DNA of 64,000 nt from positions 434,001-498,000 of the forward strand of contig NZ_PDOF01000001.1 in NCBI RefSeq assembly GCF_003226345.1. The letters run 5' to 3'. This DNA is from Alteribacter lacisalsi (GTDB lineage: Bacteria > Bacillota > Bacilli > Bacillales > Salisediminibacteriaceae). Position numbers and translations under genes: made by a program. Below, piece by piece: positions 34,460 through 43,363 of this stretch. The notes under the pieces were generated by a model. That model was not told the origin of the DNA and searched no databases. It saw only the letters and a program-made list of their open reading frames with translations. Numbering within the stretch: position 1 is the first letter of the stretch; every line of letters starts with the position of its first letter.

Positions 34460-35935
34460 ATGGGGAAACTTGTCACGAAATCAGGAAGAAAGCGGGTCTG
34501 GACGAAGAAAGGGATCTTTGGAACCGCGGGGCTTGGTGCTGTGCTGATCTATGGGGTCTTTTTTGTATACGGTCTTTTCATGCCGCTTCCTGAAGGGGTG
34601 TCCTATGAAGGCGGTGTTCATACAGGTGAAGCGGAGTTTCTGGCAGACCATACGTTTGCAGGTGAGGATGGGGCCGAGCACGACCACGTCATTTTTGACA
34701 AAATTCATACGATGATCGACGAAGCTGAGCAGTTTATCCTGATCGATATGTTTCTTTTTAATGATGAATACGATCGTGCTTCTGAGTTTCCAGAGGTTTC
34801 AGGAAGCCTGATTGAAGCACTGACTGAGAAAAAGGAAGCGAATCCAGATATGGAAATTATCGTGATCACGGATCCAATCAATACGTTTTACGGGTCCTAC
34901 GAATCAGAAGGTTTTGCTGCACTGGAGGAAGCCGGTGTCCGAGTGGTGATGACGGATCTGACTGATCTGAGAGATTCGAACCCTGTTTTCAGTGCATTCT
35001 GGCGTGCAGTCCCTCAGTGGCTTGGGAATAAAGAAGGTGGAGGCTGGCTTCCGAATCCTTTCAGCCCGGACAGCCCGGACGGCACGGTCCGTTCATATTT
35101 AAAACTGCTCAATTTTAAAGCGAATCACCGTAAGGTCGTTGTCACAGAGCAGGAGGGTATGGTGACCTCAGCCAACCCCCATGATGCCAGCGGACTCCAC
35201 TCGAATGTGGCAATGGTGATAAACGGTCCTGTTCTCCAGGATCTCGTGGAATCTGAAAAAGCGGTTGCCCTGATGTCCGGGGCCGATGAAGAGTGGTTTG
35301 CAGGGTTTGAGATTGACGAGCGTGACGTGGCAGATGAAGGATCCGGCGACCAGATTCAACTCGTAACCGAGGGGAAAATAAAGAAACATCTGTTGGACGA
35401 AATGGCCCTGGCAGGTGAGGGGGATACCGTTTATCTTGGTGCCTTTTATCTATCAGAACGTGATGTGATTCAGGGGCTTCTGGATGCCGGCAGCCGAGGC
35501 GCCGACGTACGGGTGATCCTTGATGCAAACAAAGATGCCTTTGGAAGAGAGAAAAATGGTGTGCCGAACAGACCCGTTGCCCATGAACTGATTGCGGAGT
35601 GGGAATCAGGTGTCGAGGTGCGATGGTACAATACGAGCGGGGAACAGTATCATACAAAGATGGTGCTCGTGGACCGTGGGGAAGAGGCGGCTGTTATTGC
35701 AGGGTCTGCAAATTTTACGAGACGTAATCTGGATGATTTGAATCTTGAGACAAACGTGAAGATTACCGGCGGGGAAAATTCCGAAACACTCGCGGATGTG
35801 CGGGCTTACTTTGACCGTCTCTGGTTTAATGAAGGAGCCGAGTACACTCACGATTATAACGCTTATAAAGATTCCGCAAGAACGAGCCGCTGGCTGTACC
35901 GCTTTCAGGAGTGGAGCGGACTTTCGACGTTTTAG
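34460..35935 (+). CDS. Phospholipase D-family membrane-anchored protein
   Basis: The protein has 491 residues from the ATG at 34460, with GGGGGG upstream; an in-frame ATG at 34427 has no ribosome site. One N-terminal helix (about 17-40) anchors it, and the rest should lie outside. Two PLD motifs are seen: HRKVVVTE in the first half (HxKxxxxE, Glu instead of Asp) followed by SANPHDAS, and HTKMVLVD in the second half followed by GSANFTRRNLDD. Cardiolipin synthases have the same double motif but two helices, so this could be a related phosphatidyl transferase or phospholipase. The variant first motif is noteworthy. Confidence 0.8.
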   Translation: MGKLVTKSGRKRVWTKKGIFGTAGLGAVLIYGVFFVYGLFMPLPEGVSYEGGVHTGEAEFLADHTFAGEDGAEHDHVIFDKIHTMIDEAEQFILIDMFLFNDEYDRASEFPEVSGSLIEALTEKKEANPDMEIIVITDPINTFYGSYESEGFAALEEAGVRVVMTDLTDLRDSNPVFSAFWRAVPQWLGNKEGGGWLPNPFSPDSPDGTVRSYLKLLNFKANHRKVVVTEQEGMVTSANPHDASGLHSNVAMVINGPVLQDLVESEKAVALMSGADEEWFAGFEIDERDVADEGSGDQIQLVTEGKIKKHLLDEMALAGEGDTVYLGAFYLSERDVIQGLLDAGSRGADVRVILDANKDAFGREKNGVPNRPVAHELIAEWESGVEVRWYNTSGEQYHTKMVLVDRGEEAAVIAGSANFTRRNLDDLNLETNVKITGGENSETLADVRAYFDRLWFNEGAEYTHDYNAYKDSARTSRWLYRFQEWSGLSTF

Positions 35936-36064
35936 GTCGGGGCATCTGAAGCCCGGAGGCAAAGGGCTCACCGCTGGAGTCACCGCCATTTGTCTCCTGA
36001 TAAATATGGTCAATAGCCACAATCCAAACGAACATAGCCACTTAAACAATCAATAAAGCCTAAA

Positions 36065-36096
36065 AAAATGGCTCTCACAAAGTGAGTGCCATTTTC
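36065..36096. terminator. Bidirectional terminator between PLD gene and output-domain gene
   Basis: AAAATGGC plus CTCAC pair with GTGAG plus GCCATTTT, leaving one T-T mismatch and an AAA loop. A and T runs flank both sides, and the two genes converge. Confidence 0.85.
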
Positions 36097-36135
36097 TTTG
36101 GCAGGGCCTGGTCCCGCTCTCCTCTTTCCACGACT

Positions 36136-36789
36136 TTATTGATGGTCTTCCTGTTCATTTACTTTCTTCTTCAGATCCTCCAGCTCTTCGAGAAGCTCCA
36201 GAATGTACGCGTCGTTTCTCTGCATTTCCTCATTCAGAAGAGTAATGGTTTCCTCCTCCCAGAGAAACGGATTTCCGTTGTCCGGCGTAAGCGGGAGGTC
36301 TTTGTAAACGTCGCCATTTTCATCGTTGTCGGGAGTGAAGTATATGACAGCTTCACAGCCGGTGTCTCCTGCTGCAATCCGCTTTCTGAGGGAGACTTCA
36401 GCGAAGCCGAACTGGCGCGAGGCAATGCCTCCGAACACACTTGATGTCATATTGCACAGGTGCGGAGCCTCTTTGACAGCATCGCCAAACGGACAGCCTG
36501 AGGCTTTAACGAGCACATGATCCGGCTGGACGTCTGCAATGTAGAAGTGACCTCCGATGGCATTCTTTATGTCTACAATCACCTGGGCATATTTATCCAC
36601 TGTCCAGGGCGAGCGCTGCTCGTCGTGGTAAAAGCGCTCAAGCCATTCTCCCGTGCGGATTCCGATCTGCTGAATGTAAGCTTCGGCTCTGGGCCCGGAA
36701 GTTTTTTTATGAAGGGCAGCGTACTGGGTAATCAGCTGGGCGAGAAAGACGTGACCTGTCAGCGTGCCGGGATGCTGTGTGCTTTCCAT
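36136..36789 (-). CDS. Methanogen-output-domain-like (V4R-like) protein
   Basis: The protein has 217 residues with GAGGTGAAG before the ATG on the minus strand. Residues about 15-165 fit the pattern of methanogen output domain 1: an FLAQLI.QYA helix, GCPFGDAVKEAPHLCNM, FGGIASRQFG and AAGDTGCEAVIYF. The Cys positions CPFG, HLC and GC could bind a ligand or metal. The last 40 residues form an acidic coiled coil (LLEELEDLKKKVNEQ). Such domains are usually found at the ends of sensor proteins; here the domain stands alone. Function is unknown. Confidence 0.65.
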   Translation of the reverse strand: MESTQHPGTLTGHVFLAQLITQYAALHKKTSGPRAEAYIQQIGIRTGEWLERFYHDEQRSPWTVDKYAQVIVDIKNAIGGHFYIADVQPDHVLVKASGCPFGDAVKEAPHLCNMTSSVFGGIASRQFGFAEVSLRKRIAAGDTGCEAVIYFTPDNDENGDVYKDLPLTPDNGNPFLWEEETITLLNEEMQRNDAYILELLEELEDLKKKVNEQEDHQ

Positions 36790-36883
36790 CGCTCTTCACC
36801 TCTCTACTTTACAGATTGGCATAAATTATTAATGAATTTCAGTATTCATTCCATTATATACGCTGCAGACCTCCGCGCCAATA

Positions 36884-36919
36884 AAAACCGCCATCTCTTA
36901 TTAGGGAGATGGCGGTTTT
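36884..36919 (-). terminator. Terminator of the RND exporter gene
   Basis: AAAACCGCCATCTC pairs perfectly with GAGATGGCGGTTTT around TTATTAGG. On the minus strand it directly follows the RND stop codon. Confidence 0.9.
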
Positions 36920-36922
36920 GTA

Positions 36923-39900
36923 TCAGCTTTCTTTTCTGGCTGAACGTCGTTTCAGTACCATGTAAAAAGCAGGCACGAGGACGACGGTGAACACGGCAGA
37001 GAAGAGCAGTCCGGAAATTATTGATATGGAAAGCGGGACGAAAAGCACATCGCCGCTGAACGCCACCGGCAGCAGAGCTGCTATGGCGGTAATGGCAGTG
37101 AGAAGAATTGGCCGTAACCGGACGTTACCCGCATTCACAACCGCGTCCTCAAGAGGCACTCCCGCCCGTCGGCGCTGTTCAATGAACTCCACGAGAACGA
37201 TTGAGTTCCTTACTACGATACCGGAGAGGGAGACGATCCCCATCATAGCCATAAAGCCGAGTCCGGTCTGGGTAATAAACAGGCCGATAATCGCGCCTGT
37301 TATCGCAAGAAATACTGTGCTCATAATAAGGAACGGCATGAGCAGGGAGTAGAACTGAATAGCCATCACAATGTAAATCAGAAAGATCACGACCAGGAAG
37401 AGCGTAGCAAGCTCGACGAAAAAGTCATCGCGGTCCTCTGTTTCACCGCCGATACTGATTGTATAGTCATTATCGAAACCGCTTGCTGTGACTGTATCCT
37501 CTACGTAGGATTCGATCTGTTCTTCCAGGTCCTGCTGCCCATCATCGGAAGGAAATACGCGCACAGTGATCGTCCGGTCGCCGTTTTCCCGCGCGATGAG
37601 CGGTGTCTGTTCAGTCCGGGTTTCGCTAACCAGATCCTCGAGTGAGATCAGGTCAGGTGCACCGCCGTCCCCGCTCGCCTGACTCGGAATCACAAAATCA
37701 TCGAGTACGAGTTCATCATTATCACCATTAACAATCAGCTGCATCGGAATGCTTGATGTACCGTCATCAAAATCCTCCAGAGGGATTCCTTCGGTGGCAA
37801 GGCCGATCTGCTCACTGATCTGGTTTAATGTAATCCCGTTTTCCTCCATCAGTTCCCGATCCGGCTCGTAGAGAACCACGGGACGGTCGTCACCGAGATC
37901 ATCGACTACAGTGGCTGTCTCAGGGAGGGAAGAGATATAATCCATCATCTCATCGCGGATCGTTTTCAGTTCATCCATTTCAGGACCCTGAATCTTGATT
38001 GCGATTGGTGCACCCACAGGAGGTCCTGCTTCGATGGTGCCCAGTTCTATGACCGCATCCGGATAGGCATCCTGGAGCGGTTCCGTCCAGCGGCTGATCG
38101 TTTCCTCTGCCGACTGAATCTCCCTGTCTGTGCGAAGCAGGATTTCGCCTGTTTCCTCACCGGTATTGGTCATCCCTTCGCCGAACAGGGGAGGAAGCCC
38201 GTCTCCGGCATAAATGGCCGTTTCATATATCGCTTCATCCTCAGCCAGAATCGTATCGGCCATATCAAAGAGAATCTCTTCTGTCTGGTCGATCGGTGTG
38301 CCGGCCGGCAGCCGTACTTCCACGGTAACTTCCTCACGGTCGGCACTCGGGAAGAAGACAACCGGAATGAATGGAATGAGCCCGTAGCAGAGAATACAGA
38401 ACACAAGACCCGAGATCGCCACTTTTAACGGATGCTTCACAACCCGGCGCAGGATTTTGCCGCTGTACCAGTCTGCCAGTTTGTCGATCTGCTTGCCGAG
38501 AAGTCCCACTTTAACGGCCGGTTCTTCGTTGGCTGCCTTACGTCCTTTGTCTTTACGCTCTTTGCGTTTCTGTCGCCAGATCAGATAGATTGGCACGAGT
38601 GACAGGGCAATAACAGTAGATGCGAGAATTGTTGTGATCAGGACACTCGGCAGGGCACGGATAAAGTCTCCGTTCGCACCCGTAATGAAAACGAGCGGGA
38701 GAAACGTAAATACGATCGCCAGCGTGGACGTAATGATGGAGGTACGAACTTCTTTCGTACCTTCAATTGCCCCTTCAACAGGGCTCAGGCCTTCCTGGTA
38801 TTTTCGCTGAACGTTATCGCCAACAACGATGGCATCATCCACGAGAATACCGAGGGCAATGATCATTCCTATAATGGAAATTTGATTCAGATCGACGCCC
38901 ATAAATGGGAGGGGAACAAGACCGATCAGGATGGATACGGGAATAGCGAGCGCCACGATCGCTGCTGACGACAGATTCAAGCCGAGCAGCGTGACGAGAA
39001 CGACGGCAATGATGGCGAATAAAAAGGAAAGTGCCAGATCACCGAAAATCTGCTGAACGATCGTGTTCTGCGTGTAAAACTGATCGAGTTCAACCTCAGC
39101 CGGGAGATCGGCAGCCAGGGCATTGATTCGTTCGTCAACGGTTTCGTTGAGGCCGGGAATATCCACGCCGTCATCAGGAATAACGGTAAAGGAAGCTGCC
39201 GGTGTATTTTCATAGGTAATCAGATCTTCGTTTTCCACACGTTCGATACTGATGGTACCGACTTCTGAGAGAAGGACAGGTTCATCACTGAAGTTCAGAC
39301 CGATTGACAAGTCCTCGAGCGCCTCAATTTCCTGAGTCTGAGGGATGGCGAGCTGCACGTTTTCATCATCGATCCGCTCAACGCCAAGGGGTGCAGTATT
39401 CAGTTCTTCCTCGAGAGCTGTGATGACGTCCGGGATCTGCAGGCCTTCTTCGAGGAGCGCGTCGTAATCGATATCAATCACGAGCTCTTCGGACGGAATG
39501 CCTTTTACAAGCGTTCCCTGTACCCCGGGGATTGCCTGGATCTGCTGTTCCCAGTCGTCCAGCATCCCGTTCAGTTCATACAGGTTTTCACGGTCCTCAC
39601 TCAGCAGATGGTACGATGACAGGGCACCGAGCTGCACTTCCTCTGATAAATCCGGCGTCTGGACTTCAGATGGGAAATCGGCACTCACGTCGGAAACGGT
39701 CTGGCGAATTTCCGAGAAAACCCGCTCGCGGTCTGCTGATTCACTTATTTCAATCACAATATTGGAAAAACCGGAAGTGGAAACAGACGACATGTCTGCT
39801 ATACCGTCCAGGTTAACAAGCTCATCCTCCAGCGGGCTGGTGATCTGTCGCTCCACCTGTTCCGGGGAGGCTCCGGGGTACACTGTACCAATTGTCCCGA

Positions 39901-40024
39901 TGTCAAATGTCACCTCGGGAATCTCGCGCTGGGGAAGCTGTGTGTATGTCAGGGCCCCAATGATCGTGACAACGAGAATAAACATTAGCGTAATTTTTGG
40001 TTTTTTTATGACTGCGTTAAACAT
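36923..40024 (-). CDS. RND-family efflux transporter (AcrB/SwrC-like)
   Basis: The protein has 1033 residues, the usual length. I start it at the ATG at 40022-40024, eight bases after AAAGGTGG; the GTG four codons upstream overlaps that site. Twelve helices and two large outer loops are seen. The opening FNAVIKKPKITLMFIL, GTVYPGASPEQVE, and the proton-relay pair in GILVDDAIVVGDN (helix 4) are typical. No adaptor or outer-membrane gene is nearby, as expected in Gram-positives. The closest known role is SwrC/YerP-type export of surfactins and lipophilic drugs. A terminator follows. Confidence 0.9.
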   Translation of the reverse strand: MFNAVIKKPKITLMFILVVTIIGALTYTQLPQREIPEVTFDIGTIGTVYPGASPEQVERQITSPLEDELVNLDGIADMSSVSTSGFSNIVIEISESADRERVFSEIRQTVSDVSADFPSEVQTPDLSEEVQLGALSSYHLLSEDRENLYELNGMLDDWEQQIQAIPGVQGTLVKGIPSEELVIDIDYDALLEEGLQIPDVITALEEELNTAPLGVERIDDENVQLAIPQTQEIEALEDLSIGLNFSDEPVLLSEVGTISIERVENEDLITYENTPAASFTVIPDDGVDIPGLNETVDERINALAADLPAEVELDQFYTQNTIVQQIFGDLALSFLFAIIAVVLVTLLGLNLSSAAIVALAIPVSILIGLVPLPFMGVDLNQISIIGMIIALGILVDDAIVVGDNVQRKYQEGLSPVEGAIEGTKEVRTSIITSTLAIVFTFLPLVFITGANGDFIRALPSVLITTILASTVIALSLVPIYLIWRQKRKERKDKGRKAANEEPAVKVGLLGKQIDKLADWYSGKILRRVVKHPLKVAISGLVFCILCYGLIPFIPVVFFPSADREEVTVEVRLPAGTPIDQTEEILFDMADTILAEDEAIYETAIYAGDGLPPLFGEGMTNTGEETGEILLRTDREIQSAEETISRWTEPLQDAYPDAVIELGTIEAGPPVGAPIAIKIQGPEMDELKTIRDEMMDYISSLPETATVVDDLGDDRPVVLYEPDRELMEENGITLNQISEQIGLATEGIPLEDFDDGTSSIPMQLIVNGDNDELVLDDFVIPSQASGDGGAPDLISLEDLVSETRTEQTPLIARENGDRTITVRVFPSDDGQQDLEEQIESYVEDTVTASGFDNDYTISIGGETEDRDDFFVELATLFLVVIFLIYIVMAIQFYSLLMPFLIMSTVFLAITGAIIGLFITQTGLGFMAMMGIVSLSGIVVRNSIVLVEFIEQRRRAGVPLEDAVVNAGNVRLRPILLTAITAIAALLPVAFSGDVLFVPLSISIISGLLFSAVFTVVLVPAFYMVLKRRSARKES

Positions 40025-40298
40025 AGGAAGTGCCACCTTTTCGATTTTTTATTGTGTTTATTATGATGTTTAGTAGACTATGTGTACAATATTTGTATAA
40101 CTTAAATTACTATAACAGACCATTCCCCGATTTGTATGTTTTCATGCTCGTGAATTGAATTTAGTCAATTTTTTTTGAGGACAGGGCAGCGTGCCTGACG
40201 CTGTTAGTGAAGAACATGTACAGCTGAAAGGTTCAGCCTTTTGCACCGGGGATGTGCCGTGTTATGATAAAGGAAATCAGATCAAGGAGATGATTAGT
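40025..40298. other. Intergenic region between RND and Nfu-like genes
   Basis: About 270 bases between divergent genes. It holds an AT-rich stretch near 40080-40120 that may carry the RND promoter on the minus strand, and the promoter at 40241-40268 for the Nfu-like gene. I see no other feature. Confidence 0.5.
40241..40268 (+). promoter_or_regulatory. Sigma-A promoter for the Nfu-like gene
   Basis: TTGCAC (40241-40246), a 16-base spacer and TATGAT (40263-40268), about 30 bases before the start codon. Confidence 0.65.
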
Positions 40299-40568
40299 GT
40301 GGCAGTAGAAGTACGCGCAGAACCAACACCAAATCCGAACGCAATGAAACTTACAGCAAACCAGGTGATTTTTGAAGGATCCGGAAGCGCATCCTTTAAA
40401 AAAGGAGACGAGCCTGACCACCCGCTGGCAAAGGAACTTCTCGCCATCGAAGGTGTGGACAACATCTTTGGCTTCCAGGATTTCGTGACGGTAAACAAAG
40501 AGCCTGATGCAGAATGGGACGCTGTCCTTTCACAGGTTGAAGAAGCATTCGGAAAAGTATACGACTGA
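40299..40568 (+). CDS. Nfu/NifU N-terminal-domain protein
   Basis: The protein has 89 residues from a GTG at 40299, nine bases after AAGGAG; the ATG at 40290 directly touches the ribosome site. The opening VRAEPTPNPNAMKLTANQVIF is the signature of the Nfu N-terminal domain, followed by HPLAKELLAIEGVDNIFGFQDFVTV. The iron-sulfur-carrying CxxC C-terminal domain of Nfu is absent, as in other stand-alone Bacillus versions. A role in Fe-S cluster delivery is likely but not shown. Own promoter and terminator. Confidence 0.87.
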   Translation: MAVEVRAEPTPNPNAMKLTANQVIFEGSGSASFKKGDEPDHPLAKELLAIEGVDNIFGFQDFVTVNKEPDAEWDAVLSQVEEAFGKVYD

Positions 40569-40585
40569 TTACTATGCACCGGGAG

Positions 40586-40616
40586 AACCGCCTCAATTGT
40601 CTTTGAGGCGGTTTTT
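40586..40616 (+). terminator. Terminator after the Nfu-like gene
   Basis: AACCGCCTCAA pairs with TTGAGGCGGTT and is followed by TTT. Confidence 0.88.
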
Positions 40617-40674
40617 CAGCTTACCTGTGAGGGAAAAGGAATAGGAAAAGCTGCCCTGAAAGTGATTGTCTAAA

Positions 40675-40800
40675 GCTCCGCTTCACGCCGTTCGTTCGCT
40701 TTCCGCGGCGATGCCGGCAAGCTTCCTCGGCTGCGCCTGCGGGGTCTCGCCTGGCCTCCATGGCCGCAGGACTCTCACTGCCGGCGTGAATCTCAGTACG
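40675..40800 (+). repeat. Dispersed intergenic repeat, type B, full copy
   Basis: The block contains AGCTCCGCTTCACGCCGTTC, GCTTTCCGCGGCGATGCCGG, CTTCCTCGGCTGCGCCTGCG and GGGTCTCGCCTGGCC. Its ends TTCACGCCG and CGGCGTGAA are inverted repeats. It shares the logic of type A (GCTTTCCGCGG, CCTCGG, GCGGGGTCT) but differs in sequence. A shortened copy lies at 24330. Confidence 0.8.
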
Positions 40801-40902
40801 TAATTAACTGACCATTTTGTGTGTTTCGGTCTATGTTTTAGGATAGATTGCTCATTTCACTTAATTATCCAGCGTAAAACAATGATTGAAGGAGGAGATC
40901 GG

Positions 40903-41913
40903 ATGAAAGCGGTTGTGCTTAAGGAAACGGGTGGACCGGACAAGCTTACATACGAGGAGGTGCCTGTTCCGGAGCCGGGGCAGGGTGAAGTGGTGATCAG
41001 GCTGAAAAACGCCGCACTGAACCGGCGGGATGTGTTTATTACTTATGGCCTTTACCCGGGAATGAACCTGCCGTCAGTACTTGGAGCGGACGGTGCCGGG
41101 GTGGTTTCGGCAATCGGGGAAGGTGTTACGGACTGGCATAAAGACGATGAAGTCGTGATTAATCCCGGGTTGAGCTGGGGGGATAATCCGGCACACAATG
41201 GACCGGACTTTCATATTCTCGGCATGCCGACGGACGGGACGTATGCAGAGTATGTAAAGGTGCCGGCAGAGCAGGTCTATCGGAAACCCGAGTACCTGTC
41301 GTGGGAGGAAGCGGCCGCCCTTCCCCTTGCTGCACTCACCGCTTACCGCGCAGTGGTGACTCGGGGCCAGGTAAAGGAAGGCGAAACTGTGTTTATTCCG
41401 GGGATCGGCAGCGGAGTGGCTATGTTTGCGCTCCAGATTGCCAAAGCGCATGGGGCTGAGGTTTACGTGTCGTCGGGCAGTTATGAAAAGCTGGCGCAGG
41501 CCAGGGAACTCGGCGCAGCAGGCGGGGTGAATTATAAAACAGAAGGTTATGTGAAACAGCTGAAAAAAGAAATGGCTGGCGCAGATCTCTGCATAGATGG
41601 TGTCGGCGGGGAAAGTTTTAATGACCTGATCAGTCTGGCAAAACCTGCCGGGCGGATTGTGAACTTCGGTGCCACCACGGGTCCGGTGCCTGAACTGATG
41701 CTTCCGAAACTGTTTTTCAAGCACCTTGATTTCCGGGGAACAACGATGGGAAGCCCGGAGGATTTCAGCAGTATGCTCGCCTTTTTCACTGAAAATGACA
41801 TTCGTCCTGTCGTTGACCGGGTATTTGGGTTAGAGGAAGCTGTCGAAGCCCAGAAGCATATGGAGGAAGGAAGGCAGTTCGGGAAGATCGTGCTGGATAT
41901 ACCGGGGGATTGA
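40903..41913 (+). CDS. MDR-type alcohol dehydrogenase/quinone oxidoreductase
   Basis: The protein has 336 residues from the ATG at 40903 with GGAGGAG upstream. It has the medium-chain fold: N-terminal GroES-like part (VLKETGGPDKLTYEEVPVPEPG; LGADGAGVVSAIGEGV) and NADP-binding part (FIPGIGSGVAMFALQIAKAHGAEVYVS, near the AxxGxGxxA pattern). The Cys ligands of structural and catalytic zinc are missing, so it is more likely a zinc-free quinone or enoyl reductase such as the YogA group. No operon partner is seen. Confidence 0.85.
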   Translation: MKAVVLKETGGPDKLTYEEVPVPEPGQGEVVIRLKNAALNRRDVFITYGLYPGMNLPSVLGADGAGVVSAIGEGVTDWHKDDEVVINPGLSWGDNPAHNGPDFHILGMPTDGTYAEYVKVPAEQVYRKPEYLSWEEAAALPLAALTAYRAVVTRGQVKEGETVFIPGIGSGVAMFALQIAKAHGAEVYVSSGSYEKLAQARELGAAGGVNYKTEGYVKQLKKEMAGADLCIDGVGGESFNDLISLAKPAGRIVNFGATTGPVPELMLPKLFFKHLDFRGTTMGSPEDFSSMLAFFTENDIRPVVDRVFGLEEAVEAQKHMEEGRQFGKIVLDIPGD

Positions 41914-42005
41914 CAGACTGTGGTGTGATTAAAATGAAAGATTCTTAATTGATCCGCTGATAGATATGGAAATGTTTGTTATTCTGTCTGTGGAGGAGTG
42001 TTTGC

Positions 42006-42548
42006 GTGCTGACATCTACGAAGATCTTTTATGGTTTACTGGGTACTTTTCTGCTTGGTTTTATCCTACTGGCTCTGCTTGAAACAGCTGCTTTAAGCGC
42101 CGATTCACCTGATGAAGCATTCAGTCAATTTGCTGAAGATAACATGCTTTTTGATGATAAGAAGCAGGTTGGCGGTTATGAGATCCACACTGTTGATGAC
42201 GCTTTGTTTATTCCTTTTGAAGTTGAGGGCAGATCAGGGGCCGCATTTTTCAGAGATGGTATTTTTGGATTGAGGCATGATTCTTCCTTCATGTATCAGG
42301 AAGATGTATTTACCGTGCGAAAAGACCAGGCGGGTGATACTGAAATTGTACACGGGCCGGTCCCACCTGAAATTTTAGAGGATGTGGAGTCTGTTACCGT
42401 CCAGGGGCAGGAGGGTCGAATTGTAAGGTTAAGTGATGATGCGGGAATGTTTACGTTCCTTGATAACGGGACCCTGGCGGAGGAAGAAGGGGAACCGGTT
42501 CAGGTTCGGTTTTATAATTCTGAGCGGGAACTCCTGTACAAAAAGTAA
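42006..42548 (+). CDS. Unrecognised membrane-anchored extracellular protein, 180 residues
   Basis: The start is a GTG at 42006 with GGAGGAG seven bases upstream. Residues about 5-27 form one hydrophobic helix (YGLLGTFLLGFILLALL), without a lipobox. The remaining 150 residues are acidic and beta-rich, suggesting an outside domain. No known motif is recognised. A strong terminator directly follows, and the upstream gene is 90 bases away. Confidence 0.7.
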   Translation: MLTSTKIFYGLLGTFLLGFILLALLETAALSADSPDEAFSQFAEDNMLFDDKKQVGGYEIHTVDDALFIPFEVEGRSGAAFFRDGIFGLRHDSSFMYQEDVFTVRKDQAGDTEIVHGPVPPEILEDVESVTVQGQEGRIVRLSDDAGMFTFLDNGTLAEEEGEPVQVRFYNSERELLYKK

Positions 42549-42576
42549 CCTATTTTAAAGGAAGGTTTCATCACTG

Positions 42577-42614
42577 ACGAAAGCCAGTCCGCATTCAGGC
42601 GGACTGGCTTTCGT
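42577..42614. terminator. Bidirectional terminator with 14-bp perfect stem
   Basis: ACGAAAGCCAGTCCGC pairs perfectly with GCGGACTGGCTTTCGT around ATTCAG. Its right arm covers the stop codon region of the DUF2179 gene on the minus strand. Confidence 0.9.
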
Positions 42615-43167
42615 TCTGTTCCCGTCGTTTCTTTTTCAGGAACTTTTCTCTTCTTTTTTTCATGGCTTTCGTAATGTAGCCGCCTTTAAAGCTGCGTGGT
42701 TCATAAGAAGCGATAAAGGCTTTAGGTTCATGCTGCTCGACTACATAAATGAATTCTTTTTCCCGATCCCGGCGTGCGGTGCAATCCAAACGGTAGCGTG
42801 TTGAATTCATTCCTTCCACAGGGCTGGTGGAAACGCTGAAGCCCACTTCTCTGAGACGGGTGATGAGCGGTTCGTTTCGCTCGGGTATATTAGCTTCGAT
42901 CGTCACGTACCCGATCGCCAGTTTTTCTTCAATTAATGCACCGATATAAAGCCCGACCCCGAATCCGAGAGCGTAGGCGGCCATATTGTAGTAGTTCGAT
43001 AGATCACTGAAGACCAGGCCGAGAGCACCGACGTATATTGCGCCTTCCAGGATGCCCATGGCGGCGGTCCTTTTCTTCATTCCTTTTACCATCATAATCG
43101 TACGGAGCGTTAAAACAGGAACGAACAACAACTGAGCAATGAAAATAATTATTGCCTGCCATACCAT
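42595..43167 (-). CDS. UPF0316/DUF2179 membrane protein (YebE-like)
   Basis: The protein has 190 residues from the ATG at 43165-43167, eight bases after GAGGTGA; ten upstream codons lack a site. Three helices fill residues 1-85 (with [21 protein letters not shown] and [22 protein letters not shown]), and a soluble DUF2179 domain follows ([20 protein letters not shown]). The very basic end ([15 protein letters not shown]) is unusual. Function of the family is unknown. It stands opposite to the azlCD operon. Confidence 0.87.
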   Translation of the reverse strand: MVWQAIIIFIAQLLFVPVLTLRTIMMVKGMKKRTAAMGILEGAIYVGALGLVFSDLSNYYNMAAYALGFGVGLYIGALIEEKLAIGYVTIEANIPERNEPLITRLREVGFSVSTSPVEGMNSTRYRLDCTARRDREKEFIYVVEQHEPKAFIASYEPRSFKGGYITKAMKKRREKFLKKKRREQNESQSA

Positions 43168-43302
43168 TTGTGATTCACCTCGCTTGATGCGTAACATATT
43201 TTGTCCAGCTAAGTTTACTCCCTTGAAAGCTGTCCCGTCTACCCTTTTTCGTCAATTTTTTCAGTGGAAAATACGGGGTATTTCGAAGGGCGAAATTGGG
43301 TC

Positions 43303-43331
43303 TTGCCAGCATGCTTCTGCAGGCGTACAAT
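43303..43331 (+). promoter_or_regulatory. Sigma-A promoter for azlCD
   Basis: TTGCCA (43303-43308), 17 bases and TACAAT (43326-43331). Transcription should begin near 43338, after the ATG at 43334, which argues for a later start of the protein. Confidence 0.7.
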
Positions 43332-43363
43332 AGATGAAAACTTTCAGCGGGGGAGTGACAGCT

